The notes: generated from the sequence alone by a model not told the origin. A stretch of 41,043 nt of DNA from Oscillospiraceae bacterium (GCA_017410425.1 JAFQQV010000010.1:1-41043), one strand, 5' to 3'. Positions 1 through 6,640 are shown, counted from the stretch's first letter. A program made the numbers and translations.

Positions 1-411
1 ACTACGCCTGAAGGCGAAGCGTGATACAGCCACACACACGAACAGAAGCATTGCAAAGAGGAAAGGAAAGCTTCTGGGCAGGGACTGCTTGAGGATAAGA
101 GCGATGGTGTAATAAAATGCAGCGGAGCAGACGGCGGCAAAGCCTATGTACATAAGCTCTTTCTCGCCGGCATATTCCCAACGGCTGCTGTAGAGCCTGA
201 ATGACCGGAATACAAAAAGCGTAATAGCGGTACAGGGAACAAGACATACGAGCAGAGTATCAAAAAAGCCCAGAATCATTGCATCGGCAATAATAAACTC
301 AACTCTGAGCACGATAGCCGCCAATGCAGAAAGATTGATAAGGATAATATCAATCAAAATCAGCAGGGCCGTATTAACTCGGTTCAGCTTGGATTTTCTA
401 ATTTTATCCAT
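1..411 (-). CDS. CapD/WbpM-type polysaccharide biosynthesis membrane protein, N-terminal part only
   Basis: The reverse strand is open from an ATG at 411 to the window edge (137 codons, no stop), so the C-terminal part lies outside. A GGAG six bases before the ATG supports the start. The visible part has about four hydrophobic segments (roughly residues 12-35, 45-65, 83-103 and 112-128). Between the second and third comes the arrangement RLYSSRWEYAGEKELMYI, which resembles the 'Y-x-S-x-W-x-Y-A' segment in the membrane domain of CapD/WbpM/FlaA1 nucleotide-sugar 4,6-dehydratases. Those enzymes dehydrate UDP-GlcNAc-type sugars at the membrane for capsule or glycan synthesis. The catalytic Rossmann/SDR domain would lie beyond position 1, so family membership rests only on the N-terminal membrane domain. 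Confidence 0.72.
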   Translation of the reverse strand, partial: MDKIRKSKLNRVNTALLILIDIILINLSALAAIVLRVEFIIADAMILGFFDTLLVCLVPCTAITLFVFRSFRLYSSRWEYAGEKELMYIGFAAVCSAAFYYTIALILKQSLPRSFPFLFAMLLFVCVAVSRFAFRRS

Positions 412-423
412 ACTTACTCCAAA

Positions 424-452
424 ATATAAAAAGTGTATTATTAAGTGGACAA
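424..452 (-). promoter_or_regulatory. Candidate sigma-A promoter of the CapD-like gene
   Basis: On the minus strand TTGTCC (452-447) is followed after 17 bases by TTATAT (429-424), just upstream of the ribosome binding site and ATG at 411. The -10 is a weak match. Confidence 0.4.
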
Positions 453-592
453 AAGCCTTGAAAGTGAACAGATAAATTCATATTATTATAACAAATGGCG
501 GCAGACATTGCAATAGTCACGACAGATTAAGCCCTGCCAATTTTATGATGAGATGCTCAAAAAAATAAAATTGAAAAAAACGAAAAAAACAC

Positions 593-621
593 TTGCATTT
601 TTGAAAAGCCTGTGTTAATAT
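593..621 (+). promoter_or_regulatory. Promoter of the tRNA-Pro gene
   Basis: TTGCAT (593-598), a 17-base spacer and TAATAT (616-621), which runs into an overlapping TATAAT (619-624). It lies about 40 bases upstream of the mature tRNA 5' end. The remaining 412-592 stretch shows no gene. Confidence 0.6.
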
Positions 622-662
622 AATCAAGCGCCAGAGATAAGGAAAGTCTCAAGGCAAAAGAT

Positions 663-738
663 CCGGGTGTAGCGCAGTTGGTAGCGTGCTTGAATGGGGT
701 TCAAGAGGCCGGAAGTTCGAATCTTCTCACTCGGACCA
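663..738 (+). tRNA. tRNA-Pro, anticodon GGG
   Basis: A full cloverleaf can be folded by hand. The acceptor is 663-669 with 728-734 and includes one G-U pair. The D-stem is 672-675/684-687 with loop AGTTGGTA. The anticodon stem is 689-693/701-705 with loop ATGGGGT, so positions 34-36 (696-698) are GGG, reading CCC and CCU proline codons. The T-stem is 711-715/723-727 with loop TTCGAAT. The discriminator is A735 and the CCA end is encoded (736-738). A strong terminator follows at once. The segment 707-732 is repeated exactly at 5025-5050. Confidence 0.95.
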
Positions 739-786
739 TACGGAGTGTCCTTAAAGGATTTGAGGACACTCCGTATTATTTTTTTT
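739..786 (+). terminator. Intrinsic terminator of tRNA-Pro
   Basis: Perfect 12-13 bp stem (ATACGGAGTGTCC at 738-750 with its complement at 764-776) followed by a long T run to 786. Confidence 0.9.
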
Positions 787-790
787 CAAT

Positions 791-827
791 AAAACAGGAC
801 TTTCCTTTATTGGGAAAGTCCTGTTTT
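791..827 (-). terminator. Terminator of the sigma/anti-sigma operon
   Basis: Perfect inverted repeat of about 15 bp (791-805 with 813-827). Reading leftward it ends in a T-rich tract, so it serves the minus-strand gene ending at 834. Confidence 0.8.
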
Positions 828-833
828 CATTAT

Positions 834-1712
834 TTAACCAAGAGTAGGGCGAGATTGTAGCTTCTGCCACCACTCTTCCAAGCGGTCTTCCTTCAAAGCT
901 ATGTAAAATCCGTCCCTCATCTTCGGCGTATCCTCACTGTTGAAGTATAAGAAAGCTTTCAGTTCAAAAGTTTCCGGGTCAAGCCAAAATTCATAGCTGC
1001 TGCCGTCATTCATAAGGCAGCGCACTTCGCAGTGGTCAATCCATATCGTTTGCTCCGGCAGAATATCAGCCTTGAAAATGTCCTTGCTGCTGTGCTTTAT
1101 CCAGCCATCTTCATGGAGACTATCAACAATGCCAGGGACCATTTCTATAAGCTGTTTGCGCAGGACCTCCTTGTCGGTGAATTTGGCTTCCAGATAGTCA
1201 TGGGAAAACTCATAGGGTGAATAGTCAAGGGGATAAAGCTCAGAGGCATCCAGATAATAAATCTCGCCGGTATCATAGTAGTCAATGTAGACTTTGGTGT
1301 TTGTACCATCCACAGTATAGGTGAATTTTGTTACGCCACTTTGACCTACATCGTTATCAACATACAGAGCCTCGGTCACAGGGGTGAGCTCATGGTCACC
1401 GAGGATAAAACGCTGAATATCTTCCATTCCCTGTTCAGACTGTTTACGAAGCTCAGGGCTTTCCTCAATTTTTCTGTATTCATATATCTCGCCAACAGCA
1501 TATACAACTGCGCCCATTGACAGGATAAGTGCCGCTGCCAGGGCAAAAGTTATGATGCGCCTGCGGGCTCCGCTATATGACTTGCGGGTTCCTGGTTCCA
1601 TTTTCATTTTTGTCAGCTCCTTGATTCTGGTCGCAGAGACGACATTTTCATCATCCATAGGTACTGAACTATCTTCCAGACCATCAAGAAGTTCACGGAT
1701 ATTCACTTCCAT
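834..1712 (-). CDS. Membrane-anchored putative anti-sigma factor
   Basis: 292 residues. An N-terminal cytoplasmic part of about 50 residues contains the repeated basic stretch KELTKMKMEPGTRKS and ends at GARRR. One transmembrane helix follows (about 52-72, IITFALAAALILSMGAVVYAV). The rest is a roughly 215-residue extracytoplasmic domain rich in Asp, Glu and Tyr that I do not recognise. The gene starts two bases after the stop codon of the ECF sigma factor gene, with its GGAGG inside the end of that gene, so the two are translationally coupled. This order and topology are the usual arrangement of a sigma factor and its membrane-bound anti-sigma factor, which would hold the sigma factor inactive until an envelope signal arrives. 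No zinc-binding HxxxCxxC anti-sigma motif is visible, so the role is inferred from context. Confidence 0.65.
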   Translation of the reverse strand: MEVNIRELLDGLEDSSVPMDDENVVSATRIKELTKMKMEPGTRKSYSGARRRIITFALAAALILSMGAVVYAVGEIYEYRKIEESPELRKQSEQGMEDIQRFILGDHELTPVTEALYVDNDVGQSGVTKFTYTVDGTNTKVYIDYYDTGEIYYLDASELYPLDYSPYEFSHDYLEAKFTDKEVLRKQLIEMVPGIVDSLHEDGWIKHSSKDIFKADILPEQTIWIDHCEVRCLMNDGSSYEFWLDPETFELKAFLYFNSEDTPKMRDGFYIALKEDRLEEWWQKLQSRPTLG

Positions 1713-1713
1713 T

Positions 1714-2265
1714 TTAGTCGCCTCCTATCTCAGTTTTAAATCCGGTAAGATGCTGACGGAGTTTTTCACGTCCTCGTTTGAGTCGGGTCTTTACTGTAGA
1801 CTGATTCATTCCCATTTTCTCAGCAATTATAGAAATGCTTTGACAGTAATAATAAAAGCGGAGAAAAATTTCTCTGTCCGGCTGCGTCATGGAAAGCACC
1901 GCCTGACGCACAAGCTCATCACGCTGCTGGCGGTCAAGCCTTTCGATTAGCGAATCCTCTTCCAGTATAAGAATATCATCATCCAGACTTAGCTCCTCTT
2001 TGCGCTCGCGAAGCTTACGCATTGCAAGACTGCGGGAAACCCGGCTGAGATACCCTTTTATGTTTAATGGAATAAGCCTTTCTGAATTTTTCCAGAGTGT
2101 GACAAACACATCTGCTGTCACTTCTTCCACATCTGCCTGACTCATACTGTCTTGCAGAACACTGTTCACAATCGTAGCAACATAGCTTGAGTAACGGTCA
2201 ATGAACCATTCCAAGGCTTGTTGCTTACCTGCTTGTAGTAGCTTTAGCGCTTTTGAATCGGTCAA
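1714..2265 (-). CDS. ECF-type sigma-70 family RNA polymerase sigma factor
   Basis: 183 residues. Region 2 (about 18-85) includes DVEEVTADVFVTLWKN, the usual '-D-E-x-x-x-Q/A-x-V-F-x-x-x-W' core contact, and GYLSRVSRSLAMRKLRERK. Region 4 (about 120-172) contains REIFLRFYYYCQSISIIAEKMGMNQSTVKTRLKRGREKL, a helix-turn-helix for -35 recognition. There is no region 1 or 3, as in the ECF group. It redirects RNA polymerase to a small regulon and is paired with the membrane protein at 834-1712. I chose the TTG at 2265 because GAGGTG lies six bases upstream; the in-frame GTG at 2274 is part of that ribosome binding site. A TGAAAC-containing promoter upstream suggests self-activation. Confidence 0.85.
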   Translation of the reverse strand: MTDSKALKLLQAGKQQALEWFIDRYSSYVATIVNSVLQDSMSQADVEEVTADVFVTLWKNSERLIPLNIKGYLSRVSRSLAMRKLRERKEELSLDDDILILEEDSLIERLDRQQRDELVRQAVLSMTQPDREIFLRFYYYCQSISIIAEKMGMNQSTVKTRLKRGREKLRQHLTGFKTEIGGD

Positions 2266-2305
2266 ACGTCTCACCTCGATTTCTTTCTACCACGGCCGTT
2301 CACCT

Positions 2306-2337
2306 ATAATAGTCCAGTTGGAAGCCAAAAGGTTTCA
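2306..2337 (-). promoter_or_regulatory. Candidate ECF-type promoter of the sigma factor gene
   Basis: Minus strand TGAAACC at 2337-2331, with GACTAT (2314-2309) 17 bases beyond TGAAAC and an overlapping TATTAT (2311-2306). TGAAAC with a following T run is a typical ECF -35 element, which would make the operon autoregulated. A sigma-A promoter using TATTAT cannot be excluded. Confidence 0.45.
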
Positions 2338-2409
2338 CTTTTTCCTTAAAAAATGAAAAATTTTATTTTGCCCGAATTGTTGGATTTATGTTTTCCGGAA
2401 CGGCAAGCA

Positions 2410-2451
2410 GGGCAAGTGTGCCCACACATGCTCGGGACAATTTGTCCCGAG
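2410..2451 (+). repeat. Two adjacent GC-rich palindromes in a non-coding stretch
   Basis: GGGCA/TGCCC (2410-2414 with 2419-2423) and a perfect 10-bp dyad with arms CTCGGGACAA (2431-2440) and TTGTCCCGAG (2442-2451). The surrounding 2338-2494 has no convincing gene: the 61-codon frame at 2353 has no ribosome binding site and no coding character. These may be mobile palindromic elements, a protein-binding dyad, or stems of a small RNA that ends at the terminator at 2495-2536. Confidence 0.5.
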
Positions 2452-2494
2452 GAATTTGGTCGTGTCACGGGTTTCCCCGCTCCTTATAAAAACA

Positions 2495-2536
2495 GCAGTG
2501 GACTTATCATAACGACAAGTCCACTGCCTTTATTAT
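2495..2536 (+). terminator. Intrinsic terminator without an obvious upstream gene
   Basis: 11-bp perfect stem GCAGTGGACTT (2495-2505) with AAGTCCACTGC (2517-2527), then CTTTATTAT. There is no plus-strand gene between 2338 and here for it to end. Confidence 0.6.
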
Positions 2537-2557
2537 AACCTGTATGGTCAACCATGC

Positions 2558-2682
2558 AAATGTTGACAATTAAAGTGCCAAATCGGGCTAAAAGGTATAA
2601 TCATATTACCCCACCAAAAACCGGCCGAAAAAACCTAGGAAAATCAACGGGTTCAGGACCCTTTTTTCCAATCTTAAAATCA
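2558..2682. repeat. Copy 1 of a ~125-bp interspersed repeat
   Basis: Begins AAATGTTGACAATTAAAGTG and ends near AATCTTAAAATC. It matches 3819-3941 almost throughout, with small gaps and substitutions. Shared blocks include TATAATCATATT, CCTAGGAAAA and CAACGGGTTCAGGACCC. The TGTTGACAATTAAAGTGCC end resembles terminal sequences of IS21-like insertion sequences, but no transposase is present. It may be a solo IS end or a MITE-like element. Confidence 0.8.
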
Positions 2683-2748
2683 GCTTGTCTTCCCTTTTCG
2701 CTTGTATTAGAAGAACATAAAATTATAATATGATCGTGGGGAAATATA

Positions 2749-2853
2749 ATGACGGCTAAAAAGAATACAATAAATTTTTCTATAATAGTAATTGCTTTCA
2801 GTCCACTTATTACTGCATTATGTTGGAACTATAAAGATGGAAAAAATACGTAA
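2749..2853 (+). CDS. Possible 34-residue membrane peptide
   Basis: An ATG at 2749 opens a 34-codon frame ending with TAA at 2851-2853. The peptide has a basic N-terminus (MTAKKN) and one hydrophobic stretch (about residues 8-25), followed by a polar tail ending DGKNT. GTGGGG about six bases upstream could serve as a weak ribosome binding site, and a TATAATATGAT stretch lies further upstream. It sits between the two copies of the 125-bp repeat, in AT-rich DNA. There is no homology I recognise; it could be a chance frame. Confidence 0.25.
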   Translation: MTAKKNTINFSIIVIAFSPLITALCWNYKDGKNT

Positions 2854-2967
2854 TTACTTTATGTACTTTCGACCAGGGTTTTTGCCCGCGGTTTTGTTAC
2901 ATTGTAGTTTTTTGTTTGTGAATATAATCATGAAAAGAATATACTTTTAAATTAAAATGTTGAAAAA

Positions 2968-3624
2968 TCAGTTAATTTTGTCCCTATATCTGTATTGCGT
3001 TTCAGTCTCCGTATCTTTCACGAAAAACGGATAGCACCTACCTTCACTATCAATAGGGGCTTCAATAACATATGCTACATCATTCCCTCTATTATATCCT
3101 TCTACATGTTCTTCGTCTATATAAGGAATAAACGTCCCCTGGCTATATTTTTTCGAACTATTTAGAAGTTCTTCTGAAACAAATAAGTTAAAACATTTCT
3201 CAGAATAGCTCTCTCGTGCGCCATATGCCTTCAGATTATCTTTTATGCTGTAGTCACGGAAATTCCGATAGTATGGTTCCCTTGCCTCCTGCGTAACATA
3301 AACCACCATGTTGTATCCGATTATTGTTTCTCTCTGATCAATTTGCCTATTCTCTTTAGATTCAGGGATGTCGGTTGTCCAATCTGACCACTCTCCCCAC
3401 GACTCAACCAGAGTAGGCGTTGGAGTTGACGTTTCTTTTCCCTCGGGTCCTTCAGTTAAATTTTCATACCATGTATTAATTAAAATACAAACCAAACCAC
3501 TACCCACAGCAACCAGCAAATAATTTTTAAGAGTGCGTTCTGGAGTTTTTGTTGCCAAAGTAAATACAAAGCATGCCAATAAAGATATTATTATTACTAT
3601 TTCACGATTATCCATTTCTATCAT
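2968..3624 (-). CDS. AT-rich membrane protein with Trp-rich (WGEWSDW) module
   Basis: 218 residues from the ATG at 3624, which follows AGGGAG at a good distance; an upstream in-frame TTG would place that AGGGAG inside the gene. Two hydrophobic segments (about 6-25 and 34-53) are followed by a Thr/Pro linker and SWGEWSDWTTDIPES. This kind of Trp-rich motif opens a small extracytoplasmic module seen in clostridial surface and phage-associated proteins. The C-terminal ETETQYRYRDK resembles the closing segment of the same module, so the whole soluble part may be one such domain. I know no function for it. The DNA is visibly more AT-rich than neighbouring genes, and the gene lies between two copies of a 125-bp repeat, which suggests acquisition by transfer. 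Confidence 0.6.
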   Translation of the reverse strand: MIEMDNREIVIIISLLACFVFTLATKTPERTLKNYLLVAVGSGLVCILINTWYENLTEGPEGKETSTPTPTLVESWGEWSDWTTDIPESKENRQIDQRETIIGYNMVVYVTQEAREPYYRNFRDYSIKDNLKAYGARESYSEKCFNLFVSEELLNSSKKYSQGTFIPYIDEEHVEGYNRGNDVAYVIEAPIDSEGRCYPFFVKDTETETQYRYRDKIN

Positions 3625-3818
3625 TGTATATCTCCCTAACAATTTATGCCAATTCCAGTTTTGTTCTTTTAAATTTTAGAAAAAAAACTAAGAAATGAAT
3701 GTAGCAATTATTTGTGCTTCATTATACATCATTTAAGAATGTAATCCCCAGTCACTAGTGATCTGAATTACCGCAATAGTCTCGCTACAAACTATTTTTT
3801 CCATTAAGCTATCACTGG

Positions 3819-3941
3819 AAATGTTGACAATTAAAGTGCCAAATCGGCCAAAAAGGTATAATCATATTCCCCACCCAAAGCAGGCCGGAAAACCTAGGAA
3901 AACCAACGGGTTCAGGACCCTTATTTTCCAATCTTAAAACC
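3819..3941. repeat. Copy 2 of the ~125-bp interspersed repeat
   Basis: Direct repeat of 2558-2682, in the same orientation, with starts about 1.26 kb apart. It ends one base before the stop codon of the Fic gene, so it sits exactly against that gene's 3' end. Confidence 0.8.
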
Positions 3942-3942
3942 G

Positions 3943-4530
3943 CTACTTTATACTTTCCCAAAACATCTGCCTCAACATATCCGTAACACCTTGGGCAGAC
4001 TGGATAGTGGCAATCATCAAAAGCTCGGTATCCATGTCAGCAAAGTTGATGTCATGCCCGGCATTTCTGATAAGCTGAGTTAGGAAAACTCTCTGGGTTC
4101 TGCCATTGCCTTCGCGGAAAGGATGCAAGGCATTTGTGACGCAGTAGAAGTCTACGATTTCTTCCAAAAACTCACTATGCTTAAGCCCTTTGAAGTAATT
4201 ACAATTCTTTAGCCGCTTGAAAATAAGTGCAGTCTGTTCTTCAATGTTTTCAGCAGGAGTAAAATTAGTGCCTTTCTTGCTGATATTGACTGTACGTATC
4301 TGCCCAGCCCAATCATAAAGATCAGAGAAAAGGAAATGGTGAATGGCCTTGTAATGCTCAAAGTCAAAGCTGTCTGCTTTCGGAGCGTTCAGCCATTCAG
4401 CGTATCGCACAGATGCAAGGACACTCTCCACCTCATTTAGTTTTTCTTCATCGCGAATATCGAACTTGTTTATAAAAACCGTTGTATCTGGATAGCAGTT
4501 AGCTGAAATGGGGTCAATGCTATATCCCAT
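3943..4530 (-). CDS. fic: Fic-domain protein AMP transferase (toxin of a VbhA-Fic pair)
   Basis: 195 residues. Fic enzymes transfer AMP from ATP to a hydroxyl side chain of target proteins. The complete signature HPFREGNGRTQR (about 136-147) carries the catalytic His, the Mg-binding acidic residue and the phosphate-binding GNGR. Upstream, DWAGQIRTVNISKKGTNF (about 73-90) matches the flap region that positions the target. No inhibitory S/TxxxE[G/N] helix lies within the protein; it is in the small gene directly upstream, which marks a class I Fic whose inhibitor is a separate protein. AAAGGTGG lies eight bases before the ATG, and only one base separates it from the antitoxin stop. The stop codon touches the 125-bp repeat. 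Confidence 0.9.
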   Translation of the reverse strand: MGYSIDPISANCYPDTTVFINKFDIRDEEKLNEVESVLASVRYAEWLNAPKADSFDFEHYKAIHHFLFSDLYDWAGQIRTVNISKKGTNFTPAENIEEQTALIFKRLKNCNYFKGLKHSEFLEEIVDFYCVTNALHPFREGNGRTQRVFLTQLIRNAGHDINFADMDTELLMIATIQSAQGVTDMLRQMFWESIK

Positions 4531-4531
4531 A

Positions 4532-4702
4532 TTACACCACCTTTGCCGGACGAGCCAGAATCTCCTTTACCATATCAGCAACGGATAACTCGCCAGTCAT
4601 CAGGCGCACACAGTCTTTTTCCGTCTGCTCAGTAACATCAAAACCTTCCATCCGAGTGGAAGCCAAGGCGCTGCGCAGCGCTTCATATTCACGTTCACTC
4701 AT
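4532..4702 (-). CDS. VbhA-type antitoxin of the Fic toxin
   Basis: 56 residues from the ATG at 4702, preceded by GGGGGG at seven bases; a longer frame from 4717 would include that ribosome binding site. Residues about 14-22 read ASTRMEGFD, matching the inhibitory motif S-x-x-x-E-G whose Glu blocks the ATP gamma-phosphate in class I Fic proteins. The tail (TGELSVADMVKEIL) fits the antitoxin VbhA family. It is co-transcribed ahead of the toxin gene, the usual order. It binds Fic and prevents AMP transfer until it is lost or degraded. Confidence 0.85.
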   Translation of the reverse strand: MSEREYEALRSALASTRMEGFDVTEQTEKDCVRLMTGELSVADMVKEILARPAKVV

Positions 4703-4901
4703 AACAGCGCCCCCCATAGATTTGAGTAACTGATTTCCAAGTGGATAGCTTTCAGTTAGTCTACCACATTTAGTTAAGTTTGAAAAGAATAAAGCTATGA
4801 TTATCGTATGCTAATTATTTTTATCAAATGATTAGTTCATCACCATATGATTATTTACTCCCTCTCGCTTGACCGCCAAACCCTATAATTACATTCCGAC
4901 C

Positions 4902-4940
4902 AAAAACCAGAGTACAAAATGTGCTCTGGTTTTTATTTTT
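4902..4940 (+). terminator. Terminator-like hairpin between the Fic pair and the tRNA fragment
   Basis: AAAAACCAGAG (4902-4912) pairs with CTCTGGTTTTT (4924-4934), followed by ATTTTTT. No plus-strand gene precedes it within the islet. The 4703-5118 stretch otherwise contains only this hairpin, the GC-rich palindrome, the tRNA fragment and its terminator. Confidence 0.6.
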
Positions 4941-4987
4941 TAAAAATCAGGTATTAGGAACTTTCCGGCCTCTTGAAATTATAATAA

Positions 4988-5028
4988 GGCCGCGGAGCGG
5001 CCAGCGCGGCATTTGTGCCGCTGCGGCC
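4988..5028. repeat. GC-rich nested palindrome (REP-like)
   Basis: GCGGCA (5005-5010) pairs with TGCCGC (5016-5021) around TTTG, nested within an outer GCGGCC pair (4997-5002 with 5023-5028). It abuts the tRNA fragment. Such palindromes are common in intergenic DNA of this bacterial order. Confidence 0.55.
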
Positions 5029-5050
5029 GGAAGTTCGAATCTTCTCACTC
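5025..5050 (+). pseudogene. tRNA-Pro 3' fragment (26 bp exact)
   Basis: 26 bases identical to 707-732 of the tRNA-Pro gene: the end of the variable loop, the whole T-arm and the first five bases of the 3' acceptor strand. It lacks GGACCA and everything 5' of the variable loop, so it is not a working tRNA. It is either an attachment-site scar or the remains of a second tRNA gene. Confidence 0.75.
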
Positions 5051-5087
5051 AAATCGGCAAGTCATAATAACTTGCCGATTTTATTTT
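5051..5087 (+). terminator. Terminator behind the tRNA fragment
   Basis: 11-bp perfect stem AAATCGGCAAG (5051-5061) with CTTGCCGATTT (5071-5081), then TTATTTT. Its place behind a tRNA fragment mirrors the terminator behind the intact tRNA, which suggests a real tRNA once stood here. Confidence 0.75.
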
Positions 5088-5118
5088 CTGAATTTCTTCA
5101 TCAAAAAGGCTGGAGTCA

Positions 5119-6009
5119 TCAGACTTCAGCCTTTTTGTTCTTGAATTCAACTGTACCCAGCACCATGCCGGAGATTACCAGCACCATACCGCAGAGACCC
5201 ATGAGGGTGATTTTCTCGCCCAGGGCTGCGGCACTGACAAGGAGGGTTACAAGGGGAATCATATTTATATAAAGGTTTGCGCTCAGCACGCCGATTTTCT
5301 TCACCGCTATGCTCCAGAGCATATAGCAGCCCGCGCTGCCTACAAGACCGAGGAAAGCCAGCATCAGCAGGTTCTCAAGCACAAACAGAGATCCAAAGTC
5401 AATGGGCTTGCCCTGCATGAGAACGAGAGGCAGAGTGCTTAGAAAGCCGTAGAACATCAGCTTTTTCGTAATCAGCACGCTGTCATAAATACCGGACCAG
5501 CGGCGCAGCAGGAAACCGTAGGCCGCCCAGAGGGCTGCAGCCAGCAGCGCCAGCATATCGCCGGCGGGATTTAAGTGCAGCGAGACAGCGCCGTTGAACA
5601 CAACCAGTACAACACCGGCAAAGGCGATGGCAAAGCCCAGAAGCTGCATACGCTTGAGGCGTTCCTCCTTATGCAGCAGGGCCATGGTGACGGCGGTCAT
5701 AATAGGTGAGGTAGACACCAGAATGCTGACATTTGAAGCCTGGGTCAGGGTAATGGCGGTATTCTCTGCCCAGCAGTACAGGGTGTTGGCGAAAAGTGCC
5801 ATCAGCAGAAAACGCCACTCCTCTTTGGGCTTGAAATAAAACTTGGGATAAACAAAGCTCAGCGCTATGTATGCCATTGCAAAGCGCAGCAGCATAAGCT
5901 GCACCGGCTGGAGAAAGACAAGCAGCTGCTTGCTGACTACAAAGGTTGAGCCCCATATCAGCACACAGATCAATGCCATAAGATGTCCGTGATTCTGAGT
6001 CTGTTTCAT
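5119..6009 (-). CDS. EamA/DMT-family membrane transporter
   Basis: 296 residues with about ten hydrophobic segments in two similar halves, the layout of EamA drug/metabolite exporters. Recognisable points are LIWGSTFVVSKQ at the start of the first repeat, NTAITLTQASNVSILVSTSPIMTAV at its end, and ALWAAYGFLLRR in the second. The start is the ATG at 6009 with AGGAG at seven bases; the frame extends upstream but that part is hydrophilic and lacks a ribosome binding site. These proteins export metabolites or take up small solutes; the substrate cannot be told. It is a single gene ending near a converging terminator. Confidence 0.85.
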   Translation of the reverse strand: MKQTQNHGHLMALICVLIWGSTFVVSKQLLVFLQPVQLMLLRFAMAYIALSFVYPKFYFKPKEEWRFLLMALFANTLYCWAENTAITLTQASNVSILVSTSPIMTAVTMALLHKEERLKRMQLLGFAIAFAGVVLVVFNGAVSLHLNPAGDMLALLAAALWAAYGFLLRRWSGIYDSVLITKKLMFYGFLSTLPLVLMQGKPIDFGSLFVLENLLMLAFLGLVGSAGCYMLWSIAVKKIGVLSANLYINMIPLVTLLVSAAALGEKITLMGLCGMVLVISGMVLGTVEFKNKKAEV

Positions 6010-6162
6010 TATGCGCTCCTGAGAAAAACAAAAATTGTGCCAAAAAGCACCAAGGGGAATGATACTCATTTTTATCCCCGGAGTCAAGCTTTTGTAATCG
6101 AGCGGGATAAATAGGGTTTGCCCGTAAATAATAAAAGCATCATTATAAGGAGATGGCTGCAA

Positions 6163-6597
6163 ATGATAGAAAAAGACACGATAAAACTGCTGCGTGAGTG
6201 TGACTCCGGCGTGAAAATGGGTGTGGCGTCCATTGATGATGTTATGGACAATGTGAGCAGTGAGCTTTTCAAACGCCTGCTGAAAGACTGCCGGGCCGAG
6301 CATGAAAAGCTGCGCCTGGAAATCCAGACCCAGCTTGACCGTTTCCATGACGAGGGCAAAAATCCCAATCCCATTGTAAAGGGTATGTCATGGGTGAAAA
6401 CAAATATGAAGCTGGGCATGGAGGAGTCCGACGCCACAGTGGCAGATCTGATGACAGATGGCTGCAATATGGGCGTAAAATCTCTAAACCGCTATCTTAA
6501 CCAATACAAGGCGGCGGATGAAATCTCCAAGGATATTGCAAAGCGCCTTATAAATCTGGAAGAGAAGCTGAGTGTTGACATCAGGCAGTTTCTTTAA
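6163..6597 (+). CDS. Conserved all-helical protein of unknown function (ferritin-like bundle?)
   Basis: 144 residues from the ATG at 6163, preceded by AAGGAG. Almost entirely charged amphipathic helix: LLRECDSGVKMGVASIDDV, CRAEHEKLRLEIQTQLDRF, KGMSWVKTNMKLGMEESDATVADLMTDGCNMG and INLEEKLSVDIRQFL. Similar short proteins are widespread in Clostridia and annotated as hypothetical. The spacing of Glu and His residues on the first and second helices is reminiscent of ferritin-like four-helix bundles, but I cannot show a metal site. It is a single gene with its own terminator. Confidence 0.7.
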   Translation: MIEKDTIKLLRECDSGVKMGVASIDDVMDNVSSELFKRLLKDCRAEHEKLRLEIQTQLDRFHDEGKNPNPIVKGMSWVKTNMKLGMEESDATVADLMTDGCNMGVKSLNRYLNQYKAADEISKDIAKRLINLEEKLSVDIRQFL

Positions 6598-6601
6598 TAA
6601 T

Positions 6602-6640
6602 ATAGGTCGGTCACTATATGTTGTGGCCGACCTATTTTTT
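6602..6640 (+). terminator. Terminator of the helical-bundle gene
   Basis: ATAGGTCGGTCAC pairs with GTGGCCGACCTAT (one G-U), followed by TTTTTT. Confidence 0.9.

Noticed and set aside
2353..2538. 61-codon frame in the sigma-repeat gap
   Set aside because: No ribosome binding site; runs through palindromes and the terminator stem.
4853..4880. TTACTCCCTCTCGCTTGACCGCCA-like stretch that looks like a tRNA 3' end
   Set aside because: Ends in GCCA, but no paired T-stem or acceptor partner is found upstream.
4981..5086. A second complete tRNA gene at the 3' fragment
   Set aside because: Upstream of the T-arm there is only a GC-rich palindrome; no anticodon or D-arm can be folded and the acceptor is not completed.
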